Shown here one piece after another: positions 7,855 to 17,357 of a DNA stretch of 64,000 nt. This stretch comes from Bacteroidales bacterium (lineage in GTDB: Bacteria; Bacteroidota; Bacteroidia; Bacteroidales; P3), in assembly GCA_017449525.1 (NCBI GenBank), contig JAFTFL010000002.1, forward strand, positions 62,001 to 126,000, written 5' to 3'. Position 1 is the stretch's first letter; every line of letters starts with the position of its first letter. The notes below the pieces were generated by a model, which was not told where the DNA came from, did not search any database, and saw only the letters and a program-made list of their open reading frames with translations. A program made the translations under genes and the position numbers.

Positions 7855-7924
7855 CAATGTCGAAAGCGAACGATCGGATGCTCGACTGATAACGTGAAAT
7901 GTGCATAATAACAACAGGATAGTT

Positions 7925-9805
7925 ATGGAGACAAGAAAGGGACAAATAGTAAGAATCGTCGTGGCGGCCGTGCTACTGGCAGCAGCCATGATCGTGGAAC
8001 ACAACACCAACCTCGCCACTTGGCAACTGCTTCTTATCTACCTCATACCGTATCTGACGGTCGGACTGGACACGCTCAAGGAGGCTGTCGAGGGGCTGCT
8101 GGAAGGGGAGGTGTTCGACGAAGATTTTCTGATGGCAGTGGCTACGCTCGGCGCCCTCACGATAGGCTTCCTGCCAGGCGCGGACAATGCATTCCCAGAA
8201 GCAGTGGCAGTGATGCTTTTCTTCAGCGTGGGCGAGCTCTTTGAGGACTATGCTGAGGATAGAAGTCGTACGGCTATCTCTCATTTGGTGGACTATAAAG
8301 CTGAGACAGCTACGGTACTGCGAGGCGAAGAGCGCACGACAGTGCCTGCTGAAGAGGTGAGGGTGGGCGACTTGGTAGAGGTGCGTGTAGGCGAGAAGTT
8401 GCCAGTGGATGGGCATCTTGTCAAGGGGGCGACATCGCTCAACACGGCAGCACTGACGGGTGAAAGCCTACCACGTGAGGCTCAAGAGGGTGATGAGGTG
8501 CTGGCTGGGTGCATCAACTTGACTGCTCCCATCCTGCTGCAAGCATCGCGCCCCAGTGAGCAGTCGGCCATTGCGCGCATCATCAATATGGTGGAAAATG
8601 CTGCGGAGCGGAAGTCGCGCAGCGAGTCGTTCGTTACGCGTTTTGCTCGCTACTACACCCCGACGGTGGTGGGCTTGGCTGTCCTGCTGGCAGTGGTGCC
8701 ACCGCTGATTAGTGGAGCCTTTGCATCTGCGTTCCCCGTTTGGCTTTATCGTGCCCTGATGTTTTTGGTCGTGTCCTGCCCATGTGCGTTGGTTATATCG
8801 GTCCCTCTGACCTATTTTGCCGGACTGGGCAATGCCTCACGCCGTGGCATTCTTATCAAAGGAAGCTGCTTTATAGATAGTCTTTCGCGTCTGCATACGG
8901 TGGTATTCGATAAGACAGGTACGCTGACGCAGGGCGAGTTTGAGGTGGTGGCCGTACACCCAGAACAGTGCGACGAGTCGCACCTGCTGCATTTGGCTGC
9001 TCATGTGGAACATTACAGCACGCACCCTGTAGCGGTGGCGCTTCAGAATGCATATAGTACGCTGCACCACCATTGCATCGTAGAAAATGTGCAGGAGTTG
9101 GCTGGACGTGGTATGACGGCCGACGTGGATGGGTTGCATGTGGCCATCGGGGGTGAACGACTGATGCAAGAACTCGGTGTGCAGTGGAAGCCCTGCCACA
9201 AGACTGGGACGACGGTTCATGTATGTGTAGACGGCTCTTACGCCGGCCACATCACGTTGGCCGACCGAGTGAAGGAATCGGCCAAGAGCACGATAGAACA
9301 ATTGCGTGCGCTCGGCGTGAAGCACACTGTCATGCTGACGGGCGACCAAGAGGAGGTGGCTGCCGAGGTGGCTGCCGAGGTGGGCGTGGACGAGTATCAT
9401 GCGGCCTTGCTACCATCCGACAAGTTGGCCCATGTGGAAAGACTGATGGGTGTGATGCCCCAGCGTTCAAAACTCGCCTTTGTGGGCGACGGCATCAATG
9501 ATGCACCCGTAATAGCCCGAGCCGATGTGGGCATCGCCATGGGGGCTATGGGCTCTGACGCCGCCATTGAGGTGGCCGATGTGGTGCTGATGGACGACCG
9601 CCCGAGCGGAGTAGCCGAAGCGGTGCAGGTGGCGCGCCGAGCCACTGCCATTGCTTGGCAGAATGTGGTGGGGGCCATTGGCGTGAAACTGGCGGTAATG
9701 GTGCTCGGAGCTTGTGGATTGGCTACGATGTGGATGGCTGTGGTGGCCGATGTCGGGGTAACCGTGGTGGCTGTGCTCAACGCCATGCGCCTCCTACGCA
9801 AATAG
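7925..9805 (+). CDS. zntA: Heavy-metal (Zn/Cd/Co/Pb-type) translocating P1B ATPase
   Basis: 626-residue inner-membrane pump for divalent soft metals. In order: membrane segments at 9-25 and 33-48, TGE of the actuator at 178-180, the metal-channel CPC at 285-287 in 'VVSCPCALVISVPLTYF', the phosphorylated Asp329 in DKTGTLTQG, 'MLTGDQ', and 'FVGDGINDAPVIARADVGIAMG'. No N-terminal CXXC metal-binding domain is present, as in many Bacteroidota members. The ATG at 7925 is preferred; the frame also opens 24 bp earlier at TGC-ATA-rich sequence. It is followed 69 bp later by a Fur-family regulator, the usual pairing for zinc or cadmium efflux. Zn/Cd specificity is inferred from the CPC and partner, not proven. 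Confidence 0.9.
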   Translation: METRKGQIVRIVVAAVLLAAAMIVEHNTNLATWQLLLIYLIPYLTVGLDTLKEAVEGLLEGEVFDEDFLMAVATLGALTIGFLPGADNAFPEAVAVMLFFSVGELFEDYAEDRSRTAISHLVDYKAETATVLRGEERTTVPAEEVRVGDLVEVRVGEKLPVDGHLVKGATSLNTAALTGESLPREAQEGDEVLAGCINLTAPILLQASRPSEQSAIARIINMVENAAERKSRSESFVTRFARYYTPTVVGLAVLLAVVPPLISGAFASAFPVWLYRALMFLVVSCPCALVISVPLTYFAGLGNASRRGILIKGSCFIDSLSRLHTVVFDKTGTLTQGEFEVVAVHPEQCDESHLLHLAAHVEHYSTHPVAVALQNAYSTLHHHCIVENVQELAGRGMTADVDGLHVAIGGERLMQELGVQWKPCHKTGTTVHVCVDGSYAGHITLADRVKESAKSTIEQLRALGVKHTVMLTGDQEEVAAEVAAEVGVDEYHAALLPSDKLAHVERLMGVMPQRSKLAFVGDGINDAPVIARADVGIAMGAMGSDAAIEVADVVLMDDRPSGVAEAVQVARRATAIAWQNVVGAIGVKLAVMVLGACGLATMWMAVVADVGVTVVAVLNAMRLLRK

Positions 9806-9874
9806 AAGGGAGTGGGACAACGTTCACACTAAAGCGTCGCCCCGTACGTTACGCCCATAGAACGATGCAGGACT

Positions 9875-10312
9875 ATGACAGTAGAAGAATGTGAACAGTT
9901 GATGCAAGAGCATGGGGTGAAGCCCACGGCGAACCGCATCATGGTGTTGCAGGCACTGGGTAATGAGCCTATGCCGATTACGCTGCTGGAGCTTGAGTCG
10001 ACCATGCAGACGGTAGATAAATCAGTGCTGTTTCGCACACTCACTTTGTTTCAAGAGCATCACATGTTGCATGTAATTGAGGATGGCGCAGGACGTATGC
10101 GCTACGAGCTTTGTCGCAGCCACGACCATGACCACGACGACGACTTGCATGTCCATTTCTATTGCAATGCATGTCGGCGTACCTTCTGCTTCAATGCGCT
10201 GCCTTTGCCAGGCGTGGCACTACCGGCTGGATTTGAAATGTCTTCGGCCAACTATGTTGTCAAGGGCGTGTGTGCTCAGTGTCGCCATCGGCACAAAGGG
10301 GAACTGTCGTAG
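9875..10312 (+). CDS. Fur-family metalloregulator (Zur/PerR-like)
   Basis: 145 residues. An N-terminal winged helix ('LMQEHGVKPTANRIMVLQAL', then the 'TVDKSVLFRTLTLFQEHHMLHVI' recognition region) is followed by a dimerisation domain rich in ligands: HDHDHDDDLHVHF, CNAC at the first structural Cys pair and CAQC at the second. The His/Asp run HDHDHDDD before the sensory site is longer than in classical Fur. It sits directly behind the metal ATPase gene and probably senses the same metal (Zn likely). The last 53 bp overlap the convergent ybaK gene. Confidence 0.9.
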   Translation: MTVEECEQLMQEHGVKPTANRIMVLQALGNEPMPITLLELESTMQTVDKSVLFRTLTLFQEHHMLHVIEDGAGRMRYELCRSHDHDHDDDLHVHFYCNACRRTFCFNALPLPGVALPAGFEMSSANYVVKGVCAQCRHRHKGELS

Positions 10313-10763
10313 CGTGGCACACCTTTATCAGGTCAGCGGGAGACAAGCACAGCTGCAATCCACGTTGTCCTGCGCTTATGTAGATTTGTGGAAACCCTTC
10401 GGCCGACTGGTCTATAAAGGTCGGGAAGGGTTTCTTCATGCCAATGGGAGAACAGCCACCTCGTACGTAGCCAGTGAGAGGCAACAACTCCCGCTGGTGG
10501 GCAAGGCTGCAGCGTTTGTTGCCCGTCAGTTGTGCCACGCGCTTTAAGTCCAATTCCTTCGCTCCTGGAACTACGCACACAAAGTGGGCAAGCACATCGC
10601 CTTCAAGCACCAGTGTCTTGAACACCTGCTCCACAGGCTCACCGAGTTGTTGCGCCACGTGTGGAGCACTGAGGTCTGATTCGTCCACCTCATAGGTGTG
10701 CAACGTATAGGTTATGTGCTGCGCGTCAAGTTGTCTGGCAGCATTGGTCTTGCTTACTTTCAT
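10260..10763 (-). CDS. ybaK: Cys-tRNA(Pro)/Cys-tRNA(Cys) deacylase, YbaK/EbsC family
   Basis: 167-residue editing factor that hydrolyses Cys wrongly attached to tRNA-Pro. The family landmarks are present: 'KTNAARQLDAQHITY' at the N-terminus, 'VFKTLVLEGD' with the catalytic Lys, 'KELDLKRVAQLTGNKRCSLA', 'GYVRGGCSPIGMKKPFPTFID' and 'YISAGQRGLQLCLSPADL'. Convergent with the Fur gene, overlapping by 53 bp. Between the two there is no separate terminator; an inverted repeat at 10391-10400/10425-10434 lies inside this coding region. Confidence 0.94.
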   Translation of the reverse strand: MKVSKTNAARQLDAQHITYTLHTYEVDESDLSAPHVAQQLGEPVEQVFKTLVLEGDVLAHFVCVVPGAKELDLKRVAQLTGNKRCSLAHQRELLPLTGYVRGGCSPIGMKKPFPTFIDQSAEGFPQIYISAGQRGLQLCLSPADLIKVCHATTVPLCADGDTEHTRP

Positions 10764-10818
10764 GATACTCGTTCTTTTTTAGTACCTTGATTGTTGGAAG
10801 AACGGCGTATGAAGAGTG

Positions 10819-12717
10819 CTATCCGTTAATCTTCTCGTCCAGTTCTAACCAGCGGAACTCCTTCGTGTCGATGAGTTCCATTAGTTCGCCGATGCGCTGC
10901 GAGTAGTTCTGTAGCAGGTTGGCATCTGTAATCTCCCCACTCGACAGCAGTTGTTCCAATTCGCTGCGCTCGTTGTTGAGTTGCTCCAACTCTGTGGTGA
11001 GCGACTCGTATTCGCACTTCTCTTTATAGGTGGCTTTGGTTGAGGCTGGCTTTTGACGTACAGGGGCGGCGGCTTTCCGCTGCTGCTGTTGTGCGCGGTT
11101 GGCTTCGCGCTCGGCCAGCTGACGCGCCTCGCGGTAATCGCTGTAGGTGCTGTGGTAGTCGCGTATGCGCCCAGCACCTTCGAACACCCACAGATGGTCT
11201 ACGATGTGGTCCATGAAGCACCGGTCGTGCGACACCATAAGGACGCAACCCTTGTAGTCTTGAAGAAAACGTTCCAAGAGCTGCAGCGTGTAGATGTCAA
11301 GATCATTGGTGGGCTCGTCCAAGATAAGGAAGTTGGGGTTGGACATCAACACGGTGAGTAGGTACAGTCGCCGGCGTTCGCCTCCACTGAGGTTGCCAAA
11401 GGAGTTGTATTGTGTTGTGTCGTCAAATCCAAAGTGTGAGAGGAACTGGTGCGCTGTCAGCTTCTTGCCGTGATCCAGCTCAATGACTTCGGCCACCTCT
11501 TTCAAGATGTCAATGACGCGTGCATCGGGGTTGGCCTGCATACCCTGTTGGGTGTAGAAGCCAAAATTGATGGTCTGGCCAATGACCACACGGCCGCTGT
11601 CGGGGCGAAGCCGTCCAGTAATGATGTTCAAGAGCGTGCTTTTGCCTACTCCATTCGGACCGACAATGCCCACTTTCTCACCTTGTTTGAACGTGTAGGT
11701 GAAGTCGTCAAGGAGCATGTGCCCCTCGTACTGCTTGCCGATGTTGTAGAGTTCCAGTATTTTTCCCCCTATGCGTTCGGTCTTGACGCTCAGTTCTACC
11801 TTGCGGTCGTCGAAGCGTGTGTGGGCTTTGGCCTCAAGCTCGTAGAAGGCATCCACTCGGGCGCGTGCTTTGGTGCCGCGCGCCTGTGGCATGCGCCTCA
11901 TCCACTCCAACTCCGTGCGGTATAGGCTTCGTGCCTTGGCCACCTCACTGCGTGCTATGGCTTCGCGTTCTGCCTTCTGCTCTAAGTAGTACGAGTAATT
12001 GCCTGCGTAGTGATAGAGTGTGTGGTTATCCAGTTCGAGAATTTCGTTGCAGACGTTGTCTAAAAAGTACCGGTCGTGCGTCACCATGAGTATTGCCAAA
12101 CGCTGTTTGGCCAAAAACTCTTCGAGCCACTCTATCATGCCGATGTCAAGATGGTTGGTTGGCTCATCGAGGAGGAGCAAATCTACATCGTCCACCAGGG
12201 TGCGGGCCAAGGCCAACTTTTTCTGTTCACCGCCACTCATGGTGATGATGGGTTGTTCCAGGTCGTTGATGCCGAGCTTCGACAGGATTTCTTTTGCGCG
12301 GTTCTCGAATGTCCACGCGTCGAGGGCATCCATTTCATTGATGCATTCCTGCATCAAGCGTTCTGTGTCGGGCGATGGATGGCGTTGCAATTCTTGCAGG
12401 CAGGACTCGTAGCGACCAGTGGCGCGCACAAATTTATTGTCGCTTCCAAAGATGAAGTCGGACACGGTGATGCTGCTACCCGTGGCTGGTGCCTGTTCTA
12501 AGTAGGCCATTCGGCAGTTGCTGCGAAAGGTTACCTTGCCTTCGTCCTGCAGTTCGCGTCCCGTGATGATGTTGAGCAGGGTGCTTTTGCCCTGCCCGTT
12601 GCGTGCTACGAGGGCTACCTTTTGTCCTGTTTGAATGCCGAACGACACGCGCTCGAAGAGGTTGCGTTCGCCGTATTGTTTTGAAAGACCTTCAACGGTC
12701 AGCAGTGCATCGGCCAT
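10819..12717 (-). CDS. ABC-F family ATPase (Uup-like)
   Basis: 632-residue soluble protein with two ABC domains and no membrane part. Domain 1 has Walker A ARNGQGKS (38-45), signature MSGGEQKKLALA and 'LLLLDEPTNHLD'. A charged linker ('QKAEREAIARSEVAKARSLYRTELEWMRRMPQ' region) follows, and domain 2 has GPNGVGKS, LSGGERRRLYLL and 'FLILDEPTNDLD'. The C-terminal 90 residues are a coiled coil ('YESLTTELEQLNNERSELEQLL'), typical of Uup. These proteins act on the ribosome or on DNA intermediates; nothing here indicates antibiotic resistance. Third gene of the queA-rarA operon, 27 bp after rarA. Confidence 0.92.
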   Translation of the reverse strand: MADALLTVEGLSKQYGERNLFERVSFGIQTGQKVALVARNGQGKSTLLNIITGRELQDEGKVTFRSNCRMAYLEQAPATGSSITVSDFIFGSDNKFVRATGRYESCLQELQRHPSPDTERLMQECINEMDALDAWTFENRAKEILSKLGINDLEQPIITMSGGEQKKLALARTLVDDVDLLLLDEPTNHLDIGMIEWLEEFLAKQRLAILMVTHDRYFLDNVCNEILELDNHTLYHYAGNYSYYLEQKAEREAIARSEVAKARSLYRTELEWMRRMPQARGTKARARVDAFYELEAKAHTRFDDRKVELSVKTERIGGKILELYNIGKQYEGHMLLDDFTYTFKQGEKVGIVGPNGVGKSTLLNIITGRLRPDSGRVVIGQTINFGFYTQQGMQANPDARVIDILKEVAEVIELDHGKKLTAHQFLSHFGFDDTTQYNSFGNLSGGERRRLYLLTVLMSNPNFLILDEPTNDLDIYTLQLLERFLQDYKGCVLMVSHDRCFMDHIVDHLWVFEGAGRIRDYHSTYSDYREARQLAEREANRAQQQQRKAAAPVRQKPASTKATYKEKCEYESLTTELEQLNNERSELEQLLSSGEITDANLLQNYSQRIGELMELIDTKEFRWLELDEKING

Positions 12718-12744
12718 TGTGGGTGGTGGGGTGTGTGATAGTAG

Positions 12745-13998
12745 TTAGTATCCGTATTTGTCCTTCCATCGCCACTGCAGCAGCTTGCGAGTTTCGTTCT
12801 CGCGGGCGTTGTCGCCAGGCTCGTAGAACTTGGTGCCACGCAGTGCATCGGGCAGGAATTCTTGGTCTACGAAGTTGCCTACATAGTCGTGTGCGTAGCG
12901 GTATCCGTCGCTGTAGCCCAGTTGCTTCATTAGTTTGGTCGGGGCATTGCGCAGGTGCAGTGGCACGGGTAGGTCGCCAGTGCGGTGGATAGCCTCCTGT
13001 GCATTGGCCAGAGCTACATAGGTGGTGTTGCTCTTGACTGAGTTGGCTAAGTACACGGCGGTTTGCGACAAGGTGATGCGGCATTCGGGGTAGCCCAGTT
13101 TGCTTACAGCCTCAAAGCAGGCGTTGGCAAGCAGCAACGCGTTTGGGTTGGCGTTGCTGATGTCCTCACTGGCGAATATGAGCATGCGGCGCGCTATGAA
13201 TAGGGGGTCTTCGCCTCCCTCTATCATACGCGCCAGCCAGTACACGGCTCCATTAGGGTCGCTGCCCCGCATGGACTTGATGAAGGCGGATATGATGTCA
13301 TAGTGTTGCTCGCCTTGCTTGTCGTAGAGGGCGAGGTTCTGCTGTATGGCGTGGGTTACGGTGTCGTTGGTTATGTCGATGGTGGCGCCATTGTGTTGGC
13401 TGATGACCAGCTCTACGGCATTGAGTAGCTTGCGTGCGTCGCCGCCGCTGATGCGAATGAGGGCTTCGTCCTCCACGATGCGCACCGTGCGTCCTGTCGT
13501 AGCGTAGTAGTCCGTAGCCGTCTGCAGCAGGCGGCGCAGGTCGTCGAGCTCGAGGGGTTTGAGCACATACACTTGGCAACGCGAGAGCAAGGCGGGGATG
13601 ACCTCGAACGATGGATTTTCGGTAGTAGCTCCGATGAGGGTGATGATGCCCCGCTCCACTGCACCGAGGAGCGAGTCCTGCTGGCTCTTGTTGAAGCGGT
13701 GTATCTCATCGATGAAGAGGATGGCTCCCTGCTCCTCACTGGCCGCATCGATAACGCTACGCACGTCGCGTACCCCGCTGTTGATGGCGCTGAGGGTGTG
13801 GAACGGTCGGCTTAGGGTGTGCGAGATGAGGCCTGCCAGCGTGGTCTTGCCTATGCCAGGCGGACCCCATAGTATCATGGAGGGTATCTGCCCACTCTCT
13901 ATGAGTGTGCGGAGCACCGCCCCTTCGCCCACTAAGTGGCGTTGACCGATGTAGCCGTCAAGCGTCTGCGGACGCAGTATTTCGGCTAAGGGTGTCAT
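12745..13998 (-). CDS. rarA: Replication-associated recombination protein A (RarA/MgsA, WRNIP1-like AAA+ ATPase)
   Basis: 417 residues. Walker A GPPGIGKT (45-52), Walker B/DExH-like 'ILFIDEIHRFNKSQQDSLL', sensor 'LIGATTENPSFEV', then the clamp-loader-like lid and the MgsA tetramerisation region ('FIKSMRGSDPNGAVYWLARMIEGGEDP' onward, 'LPVPLHLRNAPTKLMKQLGY'). It acts at stalled replication forks. The ATG overlaps the queA stop by 4 bp (13995-13998), so translation is probably coupled. Confidence 0.96.
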   Translation of the reverse strand: MTPLAEILRPQTLDGYIGQRHLVGEGAVLRTLIESGQIPSMILWGPPGIGKTTLAGLISHTLSRPFHTLSAINSGVRDVRSVIDAASEEQGAILFIDEIHRFNKSQQDSLLGAVERGIITLIGATTENPSFEVIPALLSRCQVYVLKPLELDDLRRLLQTATDYYATTGRTVRIVEDEALIRISGGDARKLLNAVELVISQHNGATIDITNDTVTHAIQQNLALYDKQGEQHYDIISAFIKSMRGSDPNGAVYWLARMIEGGEDPLFIARRMLIFASEDISNANPNALLLANACFEAVSKLGYPECRITLSQTAVYLANSVKSNTTYVALANAQEAIHRTGDLPVPLHLRNAPTKLMKQLGYSDGYRYAHDYVGNFVDQEFLPDALRGTKFYEPGDNARENETRKLLQWRWKDKYGY

Positions 13999-15086
13999 AG
14001 GATGAGCATGGCATCGCCGTAGGTGCCAAACTTGTATTTCTCTTTGATAGCAAGCTGGTAGGCCATGGTCATCAGGTCCAGTCCTCCGAAGGCGGCCACC
14101 ATGATGAACTGGGAAGACTGTGGCGGGTAGAAGTTGGCTATCATCATGTCGGCTACAGAGAAGCGGTAGGGAGGGAAGATGAACTTATTGGTCCAGCCGT
14201 CGAAAGGCGACACTTGGCCGGGCATCGTAACGGCAGTTTCTATAGCCTTCATGGTGGTGGTGCCCACGCAGCAGATGTGGCGGTTGGCTGCTCTGGCCGT
14301 GTTGATGATGTTGCAGCATTGCTCGTCGATGTGCATTTCTTCCGAGTCCATGCGGTGCTTCGAGAGGTCTTCCACCTCAATGGCGCGGTAGTTGCCCAGG
14401 CCGCAGTGTAGTGTCAGTTCTGCCAGTTTGATGCCGTACACCTCCATGCGCTTCATCATCTCGCGCGTGAAGTGCAAGCCTGAAATGGGTGCGGCCACAG
14501 CTCCTTCGGTGTGCGCATAAATGGTCTGATAGTCGGTGCTGTCTTCGCGGCGCAGTTCGCGCAGCTTCAGAATATCCTCGGGTAGTGGCATGTGTCCAAT
14601 GCTGCGTATGTGGCGCACAAATTCGTCGTGGCTACCGTCGTAGAGGAATCGGATGGTGCGTCCGCGCGAGGTGGTGTTGTCAATCACCTCGGCCACCAGC
14701 GAGTCGTCGTTGCCAAAGTAGAGCTTGTTCCCAATGCGTATCTTGCGGGCAGGGTCCACCACCACGTCCCACAGGTGTGTTTCTTCGTTGAGTTCGCGCA
14801 ACATGATGACATTGATGCGCGCCCCAGTTTTTTCCTTCTCGCCGTGCAGCATGGCAGGAAACACCTTGGTATTGTTCACTACCACCACATCGTCCTCGCC
14901 AAGGTAGGTCAACAGGTCTTTGAACTGGTGGTGTTCGATAATGCCAGTGGAGCGGTTGACAACCATCAGTCGGCACTCGTCTTTCACCTTCGATGGACGT
15001 GAGGCAATGAGGTCTTTGGGTAGGTCTTTGCTGTTAGCGTACTTGAATTGGCTCAGCTTGATGTTAGTATACAGTGTGTTTATCAT
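13995..15086 (-). CDS. queA: S-adenosylmethionine:tRNA ribosyltransferase-isomerase
   Basis: 363-residue enzyme of queuosine synthesis; it moves the ribosyl part of SAM onto preQ1 in tRNA. Recognisable blocks: 'DLPKDLIASRPSKVKDECRLMVVNR', 'VVNNTKVFPAMLHG', 'TDYQTIYAHTEGAVAAPISGLHFT' (the strongly conserved core), 'LHCGLGNYRAIEVEDL' and 'VGTTTMKAIETA'. First gene of the operon, with a well-spaced promoter at 15148-15178. The ATG at 15086 is followed by a short nonconserved lead. Confidence 0.96.
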   Translation of the reverse strand: MINTLYTNIKLSQFKYANSKDLPKDLIASRPSKVKDECRLMVVNRSTGIIEHHQFKDLLTYLGEDDVVVVNNTKVFPAMLHGEKEKTGARINVIMLRELNEETHLWDVVVDPARKIRIGNKLYFGNDDSLVAEVIDNTTSRGRTIRFLYDGSHDEFVRHIRSIGHMPLPEDILKLRELRREDSTDYQTIYAHTEGAVAAPISGLHFTREMMKRMEVYGIKLAELTLHCGLGNYRAIEVEDLSKHRMDSEEMHIDEQCCNIINTARAANRHICCVGTTTMKAIETAVTMPGQVSPFDGWTNKFIFPPYRFSVADMMIANFYPPQSSQFIMVAAFGGLDLMTMAYQLAIKEKYKFGTYGDAMLIL

Positions 15087-15147
15087 ATTCAGTTTGCTCT
15101 TGTGTTTTCTGTGAGCGTTCGAGGCTTTGCCCAGCGACGAACCTTTG

Positions 15148-15178
15148 CAAAGATACGACTGCCGAGACGCGATGTCAA
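15148..15178 (-). promoter_or_regulatory. Promoter of the queA-rarA-ABC-F operon
   Basis: On the minus strand TTG (15178-15176), 20 bp, TATCTTTG (15155-15148). Ideal spacing, about 60 bp before the queA ATG. Confidence 0.8.
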
Positions 15179-15441
15179 GTTTTTTAACTCAAAAGTTGTG
15201 TGGTGTATTTGTAAAACAATGAACTGTATCGGCTTATGGGGACTTTGGAGAGATTGGTTGTGGTCCTCTGTTTAACAGTCTTTAATCAAAAGTGGGAGGA
15301 CAGAGCCTGAGCGGTGCCGAGTGGCACATGTGTACGGACGCTGCTTGTGCGAGCGATGGGTCGACTTGCGAATGGGTAGGTGCAAGGTGCAGGGGGTCGT
15401 TCACTGATGCGGCTGGTGCCCTACGGATGGAGTATCGATGC

Positions 15442-15760
15442 GGTACGGGTGAGGCCCGAATGCCGTGCGGCAGAGCCATAGATTCTGTACAGCATCCATT
15501 CGTCTTAACTTGATGTGCATAAATGGTATACAGCAACGACGCGTGCACAGCCGTACGCCTGTAGGGATAGGTGTCGTACGCCGGTAGCGCAGATGTGCTG
15601 CCGAATAGGGATAAAATAAATACAACGGAAACGGCCGGCGAGCAGTGCTGTGCATTCGGCTCATCCTCGACCAAAACTGTTGCAAAGGTACGAAGAAAAA
15701 TCGAAGGTTGCGGATGGGGATGCTCAATGTGTGTGCTTTTTCAGACAATGCGACCGTACG
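15442..15760. repeat. Cluster of GTACG palindrome-type repeats
   Basis: GGTACGGG at 15442-15449, GCCGTACGCC at 15550-15559, GTCGTACGCC at 15573-15582 and CCGTACG at 15754-15760. More diverged than the 3.2-kb cluster, but sharing the CGTACG core and the tail CTGTAGGG/CGGTAG. Confidence 0.55.
15683..15690 (-). promoter_or_regulatory. Orphan promoter-like -7 box
   Basis: TACCTTTG on the minus strand in the spacer. No gene lies in its path before queA's own promoter, 530 bp away, and no good -33 TTG is seen. Confidence 0.35.
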
Positions 15761-16070
15761 TCAGGCAATAGGTAACCCCTTATGGAACGGAGGCTATTGC
15801 CTGCCATGCAAAGGGTGTAGGCGACCTGTATAGGATCAACCACCTCCCGATGTGTCTCCCTCCTTCCGCCCGATAAGCGGTGCATGTACCGTTCATACAA
15901 GTTGGATTACAACAAGAGTAAGTCGCTCATGGCTGCCGAAGATTGAAGCGGGGAGGCGTGGCGCTGTGGCACACCAGCTGAGGCGTGAAGGGTGGGAGGC
16001 CACGGCGCTGGGAGTTTCCTTGCGGCAGGAATTATACTAAAGCCAGTGTTCTGCCGTTATCGAACTGCTG

Positions 16071-17306
16071 ATGAGGCAACCGCATCCACACATAGTAATG
16101 GCAGTTACGAACGACCTCGTGTCCGACCAACGGGTTCACAGGTCGTGCATGGCACTCTCCGAGCAGGGCTACGGTGTTACCCTTGTGGGGCGGTATAGGA
16201 AGCATTCGGCCGCGGTGCAACGTCCGTACCAGACTGTGCGTATGAGGCTGCTGTTCAGTCGCTCGGTGTGGTTCTATGCCGAGTATAATGTGCGGCTCTT
16301 TCTACGCCTTTGCTGCTCGAAAGTCGACCTCATCTACGCCAACGACACGGATACGCTCCTTGCATGCTATGCGGCGGCACGCCTGCGACGTAGACCGCTG
16401 GTATTTGACGCGCACGAACTGTTTCCCGAAGTGCCAGAATTGGTGGGGCGACCCAAAGTGAAGCGTGCGTGGGAACGCATTGAGCACTACGTGCTGTGCC
16501 GCATGGGGCGCAAGTTGCCTGGGGCGGCCTGCATCACGGTGTGCCAATCCATAGCCGACTATTATGGGCAGCGATACGGGGTGTCAATGAGCGTGGTGCG
16601 CAATGTGAGCGACGAGAGTACCCAGGACCATAGTGCCGACCGCGCTGTGCTGGACGAACTGGGCATTGACCTGCAGGGACGGCGCATGCTGCTCTACCAG
16701 GGGGCTGTGAATGTGGGTCGAGGGGTGGAATGGGTGATGCAGGCCATGCCACGGATGAAGGATGTGGTGCTTGTGGTGGCTGGCGAGGGCGACCTGTACG
16801 CCACCTTGCGGCAGCAGGCAGCGCAGCAGCACGACAGGGTGCTGTTCTTGGGACGGGTGGAACCGACCCAGCTGCGCAGGCTGACACCGCATGCCTCGTT
16901 GGGTTTAGTGCTTTTAGATAATCTGGGTTTGAACTACTTCTATTCACTCCCGAACCGAATAGCCGACTTTGCCTGGGCGGGTGTACCGGTACTGGCAACC
17001 GATTTTCCAGAGATACACCGCGTGGTGTCGCACTATGGCATAGGTAGCCTCCTGGCCGATGGAGCTCACCGCGATACGGAGCGGCTGGCCGCTGCCGTAG
17101 AGCAGACCTTGGCGGAATGGAGCGTCATGGCTCCCGAAGAGAAGGCTCGGCGATTCGATGCTGCACGAAATGAACTCTCCTGGAACAAGGACAAGCGAGT
17201 GCTGCAGCAGGCTGTTGCCTCAGCCATGGGAACGGATCATGTAGCGGTGCGAACAGCCGCTGACGATAGGCCGAAGGCAGAGCGGACGGCACACGTACAC
17301 CTATAA
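16071..17306 (+). CDS. Glycosyltransferase family 4 (GT-B fold)
   Basis: 411 residues. The N-terminal Rossmann half includes 'HIVMAVTNDLVSDQRVHRSCMALSEQGY' and 'FDAHELFPEVPEL'. The C-terminal half carries 'LLYQGAVNVGRGVEWVM', 'VLVVAGEGDLYATL', 'VLFLGRVEPTQLRRL' and 'YYSLPNR-IADFAWAGVPVLATDFPE'-like donor-binding sequence (residues about 280-305). Cytoplasmic face; nucleotide-sugar donor and acceptor unknown. The ATG at 16071 is used; another lies nine codons in (16098). The basic C-terminal tail after about 385 is unconserved. It is followed by the signal peptidase gene 51 bp later, with no shared function apparent. Confidence 0.85.
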   Translation: MRQPHPHIVMAVTNDLVSDQRVHRSCMALSEQGYGVTLVGRYRKHSAAVQRPYQTVRMRLLFSRSVWFYAEYNVRLFLRLCCSKVDLIYANDTDTLLACYAAARLRRRPLVFDAHELFPEVPELVGRPKVKRAWERIEHYVLCRMGRKLPGAACITVCQSIADYYGQRYGVSMSVVRNVSDESTQDHSADRAVLDELGIDLQGRRMLLYQGAVNVGRGVEWVMQAMPRMKDVVLVVAGEGDLYATLRQQAAQQHDRVLFLGRVEPTQLRRLTPHASLGLVLLDNLGLNYFYSLPNRIADFAWAGVPVLATDFPEIHRVVSHYGIGSLLADGAHRDTERLAAAVEQTLAEWSVMAPEEKARRFDAARNELSWNKDKRVLQQAVASAMGTDHVAVRTAADDRPKAERTAHVHL

Positions 17307-17357
17307 AATATGGTAGCATACAGACGGACATAATTAACTGAACGAAAATATCAACCT

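Larger units (their letters stand above)
15179..16070. other. Gene-poor spacer with GTACGG repeats and an orphan minus-strand promoter motif
   Basis: About 890 bp between the divergent queA and glycosyltransferase genes. No open frame shows a domain or normal composition. It contains five GTACG-type words (15442-15760), a TACCTTTG box on the minus strand at 15683-15690, and just downstream of that box a long-range stem GCCGAAT (15600-15606) with ATTCGGC (15654-15660). No known RNA family was recognised. Confidence 0.55.

Noticed and set aside
10391..10434. Inverted repeat GAAACCCTTC/GAAGGGTTTC as a terminator between fur and ybaK
   Set aside because: It lies inside the ybaK coding region, about 80 bp past the fur stop, with no T run; probably coincidence, though a role for the fur transcript cannot be excluded.
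15282..15748. Minus-strand frames of 115 and 130 codons in the 15-kb spacer
   Set aside because: Pro/Ser/His/Arg-rich with no hydrophobic core or family match; they overlap each other, and their only support is a weak orphan box.
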